A DNA stretch of 7,290 nucleotides. It comes from an uncultured Bacteroidota bacterium. GTDB taxonomy: Bacteria; Bacteroidota; Bacteroidia; B-17B0; Aurantibacillaceae. Both the position numbers and the translations under genes were made by a program. Under the pieces are notes generated by a model. The model did not search any database. It worked only from the letters and a program-made list of their open reading frames with translations, and was not told the origin of the DNA. Shown here piece by piece: positions 1 to 6,680 of this stretch (its first letter is position 1; each line of letters starts with the position of its first letter). The stretch is taken from assembly GCA_937868675.1 (NCBI GenBank), contig CALMNJ010000618.1, forward strand, positions 1 through 7,290. The letters are read 5' to 3'.

Positions 1-480
1 GCAAAGAAAGGAACCGATGTTAAGCGACTTGAAACAGATTCGGTTGGGTACTTCACCTTTTTGAACAAGGACACCGTGATTTATTATAAGCTAACGGAAC
101 CGCATTCGCTCCGATACTACGTTACCGCCACGGATGAAGAAAAATGGCTGGGAAATTCTCCTGCACGTACTTTCAGAACGCTAAACCGTCATACCATTGT
201 TTACGGTTTAAAGGATAGTGCACATGTGGCTTTTTACAAATATGATTTTGTGATCCGAAAAGCAGTTAAGATTTGTGATTACCCATCTCTAAACGAGGAT
301 ATTGTGTGGCATCCGCAACTTGGGCTGGTAAAATCAGAAGGAACAACGCTGTATTACTACAGCGAGGCGGAAGGTAAATGGCAGCTGCTTTATGAACTGG
401 GACTTTTCGGAATCAAAAAAATTACACGGTTTGCGTTTGATTCAAAAAACAACTATCTGGTAGTGGTAAACAATCTGTAA
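1..480 (+). CDS. C-terminal part of a probable beta-propeller-like protein (5' end outside window)
   Basis: The frame is open from base 1 to the TAA at 478-480, giving 159 residues, so the gene begins upstream of the window. A TTG at position 61 is an in-frame codon, not a convincing start, because the reading frame and its sequence character continue unbroken before it. The sequence is rich in Tyr, Val, Phe and Thr and shows repeated short strand-like blocks of the kind found in TolB/WD40-like propellers, for example FTFLNKDTVIYYKL, HTIVYGLKD, TTLYYYSEAEGKWQLLYEL and a closing ITRFAFDSKNNYLVVVNN. The last block resembles the end of a propeller blade (variants of 'SPDGKYLAFV'). No catalytic motif or membrane segment is visible in this part. 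The propeller assignment is inference from pattern alone; the signal peptide and most of the protein are missing, so location and role cannot be judged. It is 51 bases from the next gene. Confidence 0.7.
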   Translation, partial: AKKGTDVKRLETDSVGYFTFLNKDTVIYYKLTEPHSLRYYVTATDEEKWLGNSPARTFRTLNRHTIVYGLKDSAHVAFYKYDFVIRKAVKICDYPSLNEDIVWHPQLGLVKSEGTTLYYYSEAEGKWQLLYELGLFGIKKITRFAFDSKNNYLVVVNNL

Positions 481-531
481 CGTAAAGCAAATTGACAGTA
501 AACTGGCATAGCGTGAACAAAGGCAGATAGA

Positions 532-2025
532 ATGACCATATTTGTTATATACCTGCTCATTATTTTATGGCTCATTAAACACAATGCTTTTTTTGGACTG
601 CTGGACGATGATAAGCTGAACAAAACACAACTTGTATGGATGTTTTTTTTTAAAGCACTCGCCGTACCCTTATTTTATTACGTTTATAAAAAGCTGTACG
701 GAGGCATTGAATCGCTTGATGCCGGGAAGTTTTATGGCGACGCGCAAGTGATTGGGAGTTATGCGTTGCAGGATCCCATTGCTTTTATCAGATTAATGCT
801 GGGTCTGCAGGATGATGCACCCGGCTCGGCAGACTATATAAATTATTTGTCGCGTACCCTTAACTGGGACAATGGAACGATGAAGGATTACCTTTACAAT
901 GACAACCGCGTTGTGATACGGGTGCATGCCTTGTTTTACTTTATCGGTTTCGGCTCGTATTTTGCCCAGGCCCTGTTCAACTGTTTTCTGGGGTTTCTGG
1001 GAATTTTCAGATTATACAAAAGTTTAAAACCATACATGGTAGGTAAAGAATTTTGGCTCATGGCCATCCTGTGTTTTTTTCCATCGCTCTGGTTCTATAC
1101 GGGTGCTGTGCTGAAGGAAGGTTTGGTTTTGTTTGTTCTCGGGCATTTGCTTTGGCTAACGCTGAGGATCATGAACGGAGAACGAAAGTTAGTTGTAGTG
1201 CTGGCAACCTTGTTTTTATTATACCTTGGTTTTTTACTCAAGCCCTACATTGTTCTGTTTTGCTGGTTTTGTTTTGGTTTATTTTTTGTTCTTGATAAAA
1301 AACAAGCGTTACGTTACAAAACGCTGTTGTTTTTTTCTGTGTTAGCGATCGTTTTTGCTTTACTCAACCTTTTTTCGTGGAGTATTAAAGGGCGTACCGT
1401 GGTTGCAGCGGTTATGAAACACCAAAGAACCTTCGCCGGCGTGACAAAAGGCGGCATATACCTGTACGATAAGGATAAATATATAAGGCTTGATTACGAT
1501 ACCACACTTATAAACAAGAAGGCGGATAGTGTGTTTGCAATTAAACGTGGAAGTTCTTTTATGTACTGGACCAACAATAATGCACTGGATACATTGTTTT
1601 GCAAAGCCAATACCGATACAACATCGGTTTATCGTCTCGATCAAATGGTGATGCCAGGAAGGTCTAATATCGAAACAGGAACCAACGAGGGGTATGCTAA
1701 AACCATTTTGCATTCGGTTTATCACAGCTTGTTCTACCCGCTTTTTTTCAATGCACATGGCGCCATGCAATGGCTGGGCTCGGCCGAAAACCTGTTGCTG
1801 CTTTTTTCATTGGTGTTTATTGTCGTTGGTATTATCCGGCAAAAAAAAGCCGATACTTTTGTTCTTGTTTTGGTGTGTATAACCCTTTGTGTGTGTGTGC
1901 TGGCAGGAGTAGCCACGCCCAATAGCGGGGCAATTTTCAGATACCGCAGTCCGGTTGCCATTTATTTGCTGATTGCCGCATTGTATTATTTTCCGTTAAA
2001 AAGGAGAGGCCCTGCCGCTGAATAA
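532..2025 (+). CDS. Polytopic inner-membrane protein, polysaccharide polymerase / glycosyltransferase-like, unassigned
   Basis: 497 residues from ATG at 532 to TAA. Hydrophobic segments lie at about residues 1-16, 32-53, 132-158, 173-190, 191-213, 219-255 (probably two), 263-283, 418-436, 441-462 and 473-488. Two hydrophilic stretches interrupt them: about 54-130 and about 285-395. The motif FPSLWFYTGAVLKEG (183-197) resembles the 'PS..FW.SG..KE' element seen in EpsG/Wzy-like and GT39-like membrane proteins of Bacteroidota. A second conserved-looking stretch near the C-terminus is TPNSGAIFRYRSP (462-474). These suggest a lipid-linked sugar or polysaccharide enzyme, but no other glycan gene is in the window, so I leave the function open. 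The start has no clear ribosome-binding site. The gene contains a run of nine T (643-651) and a short GT repeat (about 1888-1898), both in coding sequence. I am sure of the gene and weakly confident of the family. Confidence 0.88.
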   Translation: MTIFVIYLLIILWLIKHNAFFGLLDDDKLNKTQLVWMFFFKALAVPLFYYVYKKLYGGIESLDAGKFYGDAQVIGSYALQDPIAFIRLMLGLQDDAPGSADYINYLSRTLNWDNGTMKDYLYNDNRVVIRVHALFYFIGFGSYFAQALFNCFLGFLGIFRLYKSLKPYMVGKEFWLMAILCFFPSLWFYTGAVLKEGLVLFVLGHLLWLTLRIMNGERKLVVVLATLFLLYLGFLLKPYIVLFCWFCFGLFFVLDKKQALRYKTLLFFSVLAIVFALLNLFSWSIKGRTVVAAVMKHQRTFAGVTKGGIYLYDKDKYIRLDYDTTLINKKADSVFAIKRGSSFMYWTNNNALDTLFCKANTDTTSVYRLDQMVMPGRSNIETGTNEGYAKTILHSVYHSLFYPLFFNAHGAMQWLGSAENLLLLFSLVFIVVGIIRQKKADTFVLVLVCITLCVCVLAGVATPNSGAIFRYRSPVAIYLLIAALYYFPLKRRGPAAE

Positions 2026-2031
2026 GGCAGG
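2011..2031 (+). terminator. Small hairpin at the end of the membrane-protein gene, weak terminator candidate
   Basis: CCTGCC (2011-2016) can pair with GGCAGG (2026-2031) around a 9-base loop that contains the TAA stop codon. The stem is perfect but only 6 bp, and it is followed by ATAATGAG rather than a T tract, so it lacks the classic intrinsic-terminator tail. It may mark the 3' end of the upstream transcript or be chance. Confidence 0.25.
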
Positions 2032-2069
2032 ATAATGAGTGAAGTATTTAAGTGCAATCACAAAACCGG

Positions 2070-2100
2070 TTTATAAATGAACCCATTTCGAGATACTTTG
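2070..2100 (+). promoter_or_regulatory. Possible promoter for the permease gene (Bacteroidota-type, imperfect)
   Basis: TACTTTG at 2094-2100 resembles the Bacteroidota -7 element TAnnTTTG with one base missing. TTTA at 2070-2073 lies 20 bases upstream, where a TTTG -33 element is expected. It would give a leader of about 20 bases before the ATG at 2125. The 99-base gap before the permease is the largest in this part of the window, so a promoter here makes sense, but both boxes are imperfect. Confidence 0.33.
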
Positions 2101-2124
2101 TATATTTAGTTGCTCACAAAAGTG

Positions 2125-3786
2125 ATGAACTTCTTAAGGAAGAAAAATATTGACGAGCTGCACAAGGGCCTGAGCGACGAAAACCCGCACGGGGCACTGG
2201 CCCGGCATTTAGGTGTTCGCGACTTAACCTTTTTTGGTATTGCCGCCATAATTGGTGCGGGCAGCTTTAGCAGTATTGGTTCGGCCTGTTTCAGTGGCGG
2301 GCCTGCCGTTGTTTTGCTGTTTATTATTTGTGCGGTTGCCTGTAGTTTTACGGCACTGTGTTACGCCGAGTTTTCATCGCGTGCGCCGGTTGCCGGAAGC
2401 GCCTATACCTATGCCTATATTTCGTTTGGCGAATTGTTTGCCTGGATAATCGGCTGGGCCCTTTTGATGGAATACTCTATTGGAAATATTTACGTTGCGT
2501 TCTCGTGGAGCGGGTATTTTACAAACCTGCTGGACGCGGCAGGGGTGCATTTTCCGGAATGGCTCACGATTAATTACAGCGATGCCAAGGATGCTTTTTT
2601 AACGAATGCGAAAGGCGAAGGATTAACAGCCTGGAATGCTGCTCCGGAGCTAGCAGGGCTGAAGATTATTTTTGATTTGCCCGCTGTGCTGATAAATATT
2701 GTGATAACATGGCTGGTGTATATCGGAACCAAGGAGTCGCGCGATGTAAGCAATATTATGGTGATTATAAAGCTTGCCATTATTTTGCTGGTCATAGTGG
2801 TGGGTGTGTTTTATATTGACGTAAAAAACTGGACACCTTTTATGCCGAATGGTTTTGGCGGTGTGATGGGGGGGGTGGCGGCTGTTTTTTTTGCTTACAT
2901 AGGTTTTGATGCTGTTTCAACGCTTGCGGAGGAGTGCAAAAATCCCAAACGCGATTTGCCGCGCGGCATGGTTTACTCGCTGGTTATCTGCACCATTGTA
3001 TTTATTGTGCTTGCTCTGGTTCTCACAGGCATGATGTCGTATTCGCTGTTGAAAGTAGACGATCCGCTGGCAGAAGTTTTTGCCTTCAGGGGGGTAAAGT
3101 GGATGCTGCTGCTTGTTTCGGTAGCTGCTACTGTGGCCATGACCAGCGTGATTCTAGTTTTTCAGATGGGGCAGCCACGGATATGGATGAGCATGAGCCG
3201 TGATGGACTGCTTCCAAAAAAATTTGCTGCGGTTCATCCAAAATATAAAACACCGGGCTTTGCAACCATCATGACTGGCCTTGTAGTGGGCATCCCCATT
3301 TTTTTCACGACGCCGAAATTTGTTCTTGATTTCACCAGTATAGGCACCTTGTTTGCCTTTGTGCTTGTATGTGGAGGCGTGCTTACACTGCCACGAAGAA
3401 AAGAAACGCAACGTGAAAAAGGACGGTTTCAGCTGCCCTATATTAACGCACGGTATATTATGCCGGGGATGCTGGTATTGACGATTACTCTGGTATTGTG
3501 TTTTGCCCCGGATTTCTTTTCCAATAGTTTACAGGTAACAAGCCAAAACGCGGCCCATTCAATACCCACGCTGGTTTTCTTTGTGGTATGTGTTGTGATG
3601 ACCGTTCTATCTTATTTAAAAAAGTTCTCACTCATACCGGTACTCGGATTTTTATCATGTTGTTATCTGCTCACCGGTATGGAAGCCAGCAACTGGAAGT
3701 GGTTTGGAATGTGGTTGATAATAGGTTTAATCATTTATTTTGTATACGGATACCGCAACAGTAAATTAGTTCACAAAAAAAACTGA
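2125..3786 (+). CDS. APC-superfamily amino acid permease (cationic amino acid transporter-like)
   Basis: 553 residues from ATG at 2125. The frame also offers TTG at 2110 and GTG at 2122, but the ATG gives MNFLRKKNIDEL, which fits the N-terminus of Bacteroidota homologues better as I recall them. It is an inner-membrane secondary transporter for amino acids. Supporting features are the glycine-rich TM1 stretch GIAAIIGAGSFSSIG (38-52), TM2 with CYAEFSSRAPVAGSAYTY (79-96), and the TM6-loop signature of the CAT branch, FFAYIGFDAVSTLAEECKNP (255-274), followed by KRDLPRG. The stretch QPRIWMSMSRDGLLPKKF (350-367) is the usual conserved loop. The core is followed by extra C-terminal membrane segments (about 443-462, 482-497, 505-518 and 527-542), as in longer CAT members. 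A loop of about 40 residues (143-183) separates early helices. In TM1 the usual GAGIF reads GAGSF. The substrate cannot be read from sequence. A run of eight G lies at 2868-2875. The next gene starts 3 bases after the stop, suggesting one transcript. Confidence 0.93.
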   Translation: MNFLRKKNIDELHKGLSDENPHGALARHLGVRDLTFFGIAAIIGAGSFSSIGSACFSGGPAVVLLFIICAVACSFTALCYAEFSSRAPVAGSAYTYAYISFGELFAWIIGWALLMEYSIGNIYVAFSWSGYFTNLLDAAGVHFPEWLTINYSDAKDAFLTNAKGEGLTAWNAAPELAGLKIIFDLPAVLINIVITWLVYIGTKESRDVSNIMVIIKLAIILLVIVVGVFYIDVKNWTPFMPNGFGGVMGGVAAVFFAYIGFDAVSTLAEECKNPKRDLPRGMVYSLVICTIVFIVLALVLTGMMSYSLLKVDDPLAEVFAFRGVKWMLLLVSVAATVAMTSVILVFQMGQPRIWMSMSRDGLLPKKFAAVHPKYKTPGFATIMTGLVVGIPIFFTTPKFVLDFTSIGTLFAFVLVCGGVLTLPRRKETQREKGRFQLPYINARYIMPGMLVLTITLVLCFAPDFFSNSLQVTSQNAAHSIPTLVFFVVCVVMTVLSYLKKFSLIPVLGFLSCCYLLTGMEASNWKWFGMWLIIGLIIYFVYGYRNSKLVHKKN

Positions 3787-3789
3787 TCT

Positions 3790-4542
3790 ATGCTCGTTTT
3801 AATCACGGGGGCCACATCAGGCATTGGCCGCAGCACGGCTGAGTTATTTGCCTCACATGGCCACAATATAATTATCGCAGGCCGCAGGCATGAGCGCTTA
3901 ACAGAAGTTAAAAAAACGCTTGAATCCAAATATGCCGTAAAGGTAATTGCGCTTCGGCTTGATGTCAGAAACCATGAGGAGGTGGAAAGCGTGATTAATT
4001 CCATGACTCCGGAATTAAAAAAAATTGATGTGCTGGTAAATAATGCCGGGCTTGCCGCAGGACTCTCGGCAATACAGGATGGCGATATAGGCCACTGGGA
4101 GCGTATGATAGATACAAACCTGAAGGGCCTTCTTTATGTTACACGCGTGGTTTCTAACCTTATGATCGCCAATAAAAAAGGCCATATTATAAATATCGGA
4201 TCGGTTGCCGGCAAGGAGGTATATGCCAACGGAAATGTTTATTGTGCTACCAAACATGCGGTGGATGCACTTAATAAAGGAATGCGCATTGACCTCCTGC
4301 CCTATGGAATAAAAGTTACGGCAGTAAACCCAGGCATGGTTGAAACCGAGTTCAGCGTGGTTCGTTTTGACGGCGACGAGGAACGCGCAAAAAAAGTGTA
4401 TATGGGAATGCAGCCGCTTACGCCTGAGGATATTGCCGAAACGATATACTGGGCGGCTCTGAGGCCTGCACATGTAAACATTAACGATATTGTAATAATG
4501 CCAGCGATGCAGGCATCGGCAACCAACGTTTTGCGCAAATGA
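3790..4542 (+). CDS. Short-chain dehydrogenase/reductase, YdfG-like (NADP-dependent 3-hydroxy acid dehydrogenase type)
   Basis: 250 residues, the usual size of a classical SDR, probably a cytosolic oxidoreductase. The cofactor motif TGATSGIG is at 6-13. GRRHERL (31-37) has Arg after the second strand, as expected for NADP(H). The adenine-site LDVR is at 57-60 and NNAG at 84-87. The catalytic tetrad is complete: Asn110 (DTNLKG), Ser138 (NIGSVAG), Tyr151 and Lys155 (YCATK). PG at 181-182 follows the sixth strand. The overall pattern matches the YdfG/serine 3-dehydrogenase group, whose members oxidise L-serine, L-allo-threonine and 3-hydroxy acids. That substrate range is family knowledge and is not shown here. 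The gene starts 3 bases after the permease stop, and its own stop overlaps the next start (ATGA), so expression with both neighbours is likely. The permease next door makes a hydroxy amino acid substrate attractive but unproven. Confidence 0.93.
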   Translation: MLVLITGATSGIGRSTAELFASHGHNIIIAGRRHERLTEVKKTLESKYAVKVIALRLDVRNHEEVESVINSMTPELKKIDVLVNNAGLAAGLSAIQDGDIGHWERMIDTNLKGLLYVTRVVSNLMIANKKGHIINIGSVAGKEVYANGNVYCATKHAVDALNKGMRIDLLPYGIKVTAVNPGMVETEFSVVRFDGDEERAKKVYMGMQPLTPEDIAETIYWAALRPAHVNINDIVIMPAMQASATNVLRK

Positions 4543-5279
4543 TAAACGTACGGAAGGTGGCCAATATATTTTGTGCGTTCCTTCTGCTAGCGCCTCTTTG
4601 TTTAACTTCCGGTGCCGGTGCACCGGGCGGAAGAAATGCGGGTAATTTATTCAGGTTTGGAACTTCGGTTGGTTTTTATTCGGTAAATCTTAAGCATGCT
4701 CAAAATCCGGCGCAAAAAATGAATGCGCTTATCGGGTTTCAGCACGAGTGGCATCTCGACCGCCAACATCAGTCTTTTCTTCTTTCTGGCATTGATTATC
4801 TGGTGCATGGTGTAAGCTTTGATTCCTATTTCTTTAAACCGGACAGTGTGGCCTTGTACAATAAGACCTTTTCGTATAAATACTCGGTTTACATACACGA
4901 ATTGGATGTGCCCATCGAATATAAATTTGTGTTCAGGCGTCGTGAAAGCAGAATTATGAGTTCGTATTTAAAAGTGGGTTATTACCTGCGATGGTTAGTT
5001 ACCAGCGATGTTCGTATAACCCGCGATGGGGAAAAGGTGAAATACGATTCGCCTCCGATGAGGTTCAGAACACCATTGGTAGATCAGCATCTGAATACAT
5101 TTGCAGGCCTGAGTTTTGGCTTCCAGCAAAACAGCATTGCCTCTCAAAAAGGGCATTTTAATGTTGAACTCAATTTCAGATATGGTTTCTCGCAGTATTA
5201 TTTTGAAAGGCCCTATGCACCCAGCTCGCTTTACATAAACGGCAGTCATGTGTTTCTGCTTCTGGGGTATAAGTTCTGA
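4539..5279 (+). CDS. Putative outer-membrane beta-barrel protein (PorT-like size and architecture)
   Basis: 246 residues. Residues 1-28 form a Sec-type signal peptide: basic start (MINVRKV), hydrophobic core FCAFLLLAPLCL, and small residues SGAGA as the likely cleavage region. Cys21 is preceded by Leu, not Gly/Ala/Ser, so a lipoprotein is unlikely. The mature part has alternating strands rich in Tyr, Phe, Val and Gly, for example FGTSVGFYSVN (40-50), SFLLSGIDYLVHGV (79-92), SYLKVGYYLRWLV (142-154), LNTFAGLSFGFQ (185-196) and FNVELNFRYGFSQYYF (207-222). It ends in VFLLLGYKF, a C-terminal strand with terminal Phe as used for barrel insertion. Length and layout fit the outer-membrane beta-barrel families common in Bacteroidota (PorT-like). 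No specific function is recognised. The start codon overlaps the dehydrogenase stop by 4 bases, implying translational coupling; there is no obvious functional reason for that pairing. Confidence 0.87.
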   Translation: MINVRKVANIFCAFLLLAPLCLTSGAGAPGGRNAGNLFRFGTSVGFYSVNLKHAQNPAQKMNALIGFQHEWHLDRQHQSFLLSGIDYLVHGVSFDSYFFKPDSVALYNKTFSYKYSVYIHELDVPIEYKFVFRRRESRIMSSYLKVGYYLRWLVTSDVRITRDGEKVKYDSPPMRFRTPLVDQHLNTFAGLSFGFQQNSIASQKGHFNVELNFRYGFSQYYFERPYAPSSLYINGSHVFLLLGYKF

Positions 5280-5289
5280 TAAATCAACT

Positions 5290-5320
5290 GGCGTTAAAAA
5301 GTCAGCGCCGGTTTGTTTTT
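5290..5320 (+). terminator. Candidate intrinsic terminator after the barrel gene
   Basis: GGCGTT (5290-5295) pairs with AGCGCC (5304-5309) through four G-C pairs, one G-T and one A-T, around an 8-base loop. It is followed by GG and then TTTGTTTTT (5312-5320). It starts 10 bases after the barrel stop codon, the right place to end the permease-dehydrogenase-barrel transcript. The short stem and the GG before the T tract make it moderate rather than strong. Confidence 0.42.
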
Positions 5321-5342
5321 ATAACCCGCTTTTATACCTTAG
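5312..5342 (+). promoter_or_regulatory. Candidate Bacteroidota-type promoter for the aminotransferase-RidA unit
   Basis: TTTG at 5312-5315 and TACCTTAG at 5335-5342 are separated by 19 bases. This matches the Bacteroidota TTTG-N19-TAnnTTTG layout with one mismatch, in the third base of the TTTG half of the -7 box. The aminotransferase ATG at 5356 lies 13 bases downstream of the box, so the untranslated leader would be very short. The -33 box lies inside the T tract of the terminator-like hairpin just upstream. Confidence 0.42.
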
Positions 5343-5355
5343 TAAAAAAACTGCC

Positions 5356-6678
5356 ATGAGTTTTAACCGTCGTAATTTTTTGCTTGCTACTGCCGGAGCG
5401 TTTTCATCCTTTGAATTATTTTCGGCAATTGATAAAAATTTTGCGAAGCAATTCGAAAGGCAAATCAACCGCCTTGAAGGGATGAGCCTTGAGGGCAGTG
5501 CCAGCGATGACGATTTCTGGAACTGGGTTCGAAGTAATTATTCACTTTCAACCAACCTCATTAACCTCAACAACGGTGGAGTGAGCCCGCAGCCAAAGGT
5601 TGTACAGGAAGCTCATATACGTAACTATCAGCTCTGCAACGAAGGCCCTTCCTACTATATGTGGCGAATACTTGATCAGGGCAGGGAAGCCCTTCGTGCC
5701 AAACTTGCCGCACTGGCAGGTGTCTTGCCTGAAGAGTTGGCTATTAACCGGAATTCGACGGAAGGATTAAACTCAATAATCTTTGGCCTCAATTTGAAGG
5801 AAGGCGACGAAGTTGTGCTCAGCACCTTTGATTATCCCAACATGATGAATGCATGGAGGCAGCGCGAAAGGCGTGATAAAATCAAACTGGTATGGATTAA
5901 TATTCCACAACCTATGGAAGACGATGCTGCCATTGTGAAACTGTATGAGAATGCAATTACTCCCAGAACCAAAATCGTTCACATCACACACATGATCAAC
6001 TGGACCGGAAATATTGTGCCCTGCAGGGCCATTGCGGATATGGCGCACCGAAAGGGGTGTGAAGTGATTGTGGATGGGGCACACTCCTTCGCCCATTTCG
6101 AACATCTGATCCCGGACACGGGCGCCGATTATTTTGCGACCTCCCTTCATAAATGGCTGTGTGCGCCGTTTGGTAGCGGTTTGTTATATATTAAAAAAGA
6201 AAAAATAAAAAGTATCTGGCCCTTACTGTCCAGCCAGGAACCGGATTCGGAAGACATCAGGAAATTTGAAGTACTGGGCACACGTTCATTCGCTTCTGAA
6301 ATGGCCATTGGTACAGCGGTTGATTTTCATAACACCATTGGTATCAAGCGAAAAGAAGCCAGGCTCCGTTTCCTGAAAGAATACTGGACCGAAAAAATTG
6401 CGGTGCTTCCAAAGCGTGTGTTTGCTTCATCAATTAAACCAAAATATTCCTGCGCCATTGCAAATATTGGTTTTGAAGGATGGACCGCGCATCAGATAGA
6501 GAGCAGATTGCTTGAAAAGTATAAAATACATACGGTATCAATCGTTCATGAAAAGGTAAATGGTATTCGTGTAACTCCCAGCACCTACACGAGCATTTCC
6601 GACCTGGATACACTTGTAAAAGGGTTGACCGAAATATCAAAAATGGATGGGCCTCCGGCAAACAAGGAAAAAAACTAA
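5356..6678 (+). CDS. Tat-exported class V PLP-dependent aminotransferase-fold enzyme (isopenicillin N epimerase / PvdN-like)
   Basis: 440 residues from ATG at 5356. An in-frame ATG at 5248 lies within the barrel gene and would bury the signal, so I reject it. The N-terminus MSFNRRNFLLATAGAF carries a twin-arginine motif (Arg5-Arg6, then N-F-L) and a short hydrophobic stretch to about residue 24, implying export of a folded, cofactor-loaded protein to the periplasm. The fold is class V: INLNNGGVSPQP (69-80) is the N-terminal substrate-side element, NRNSTEGLN (131-139) the PLP-phosphate loop, VDGAHSFAH (239-247) supplies Asp240 and His243, and SLHKWLCAPFGSG (263-275) holds the Schiff-base Lys266. 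RVTPSTYTS (405-413) is the C-terminal phosphate/substrate loop. The family includes isopenicillin N epimerases, cysteine desulfurase-like lyases, EgtE-type C-S lyases and the Tat-exported PvdN of Pseudomonas. Reaction type (transamination, epimerisation or beta-elimination) cannot be told from sequence. A RidA-family gene begins 2 bases after the stop. Confidence 0.93.
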   Translation: MSFNRRNFLLATAGAFSSFELFSAIDKNFAKQFERQINRLEGMSLEGSASDDDFWNWVRSNYSLSTNLINLNNGGVSPQPKVVQEAHIRNYQLCNEGPSYYMWRILDQGREALRAKLAALAGVLPEELAINRNSTEGLNSIIFGLNLKEGDEVVLSTFDYPNMMNAWRQRERRDKIKLVWINIPQPMEDDAAIVKLYENAITPRTKIVHITHMINWTGNIVPCRAIADMAHRKGCEVIVDGAHSFAHFEHLIPDTGADYFATSLHKWLCAPFGSGLLYIKKEKIKSIWPLLSSQEPDSEDIRKFEVLGTRSFASEMAIGTAVDFHNTIGIKRKEARLRFLKEYWTEKIAVLPKRVFASSIKPKYSCAIANIGFEGWTAHQIESRLLEKYKIHTVSIVHEKVNGIRVTPSTYTSISDLDTLVKGLTEISKMDGPPANKEKN

Positions 6679-6680
6679 AG

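Noticed and set aside
61..480. A complete small gene starting at TTG 61
   Set aside because: The frame is open back to base 1 with the same strand-like sequence character, so this is the end of a longer gene rather than a 139-residue protein.
492..516. TTGACA-like box upstream of the membrane-protein gene as a promoter
   Set aside because: No acceptable -10 or Bacteroidota -7 box follows at the right distance, and E. coli-type boxes are not expected in this phylum.
1360..1770. Minus-strand open frame of 136 codons opposite the membrane protein
   Set aside because: It is antisense to the hydrophilic loop of a clear membrane-protein gene, with no recognisable motif and Cys/His-rich composition.
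1886..1898. GT dinucleotide run as a repeat element
   Set aside because: It is short and lies within a hydrophobic membrane segment (LCVCVL), where such codons arise by composition.
2110..2124. TTG at 2110 as permease start
   Set aside because: It adds five residues before an ATG at 2125; the ATG version begins MNFLRKKN, a natural N-terminus, and no ribosome-binding site favours the TTG.
4015..4623. Minus-strand open frame of 202 codons opposite the dehydrogenase
   Set aside because: The plus strand carries a complete SDR with all catalytic residues in the same place. The antisense protein is rich in His, Cys and Arg with no recognisable domain, as expected for a shadow frame.
5248..5355. 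Longer N-terminus for the aminotransferase from the ATG at 5248
   Set aside because: It lies inside the end of the barrel gene, adds 36 residues with no family match, and would place the twin-arginine motif internally. The ATG at 5356 puts the motif at the N-terminus.
5773..6150. Minus-strand open frame of 125 codons opposite the aminotransferase
   Set aside because: It is fully antisense to the conserved PLP-binding region and has no domain-like pattern.
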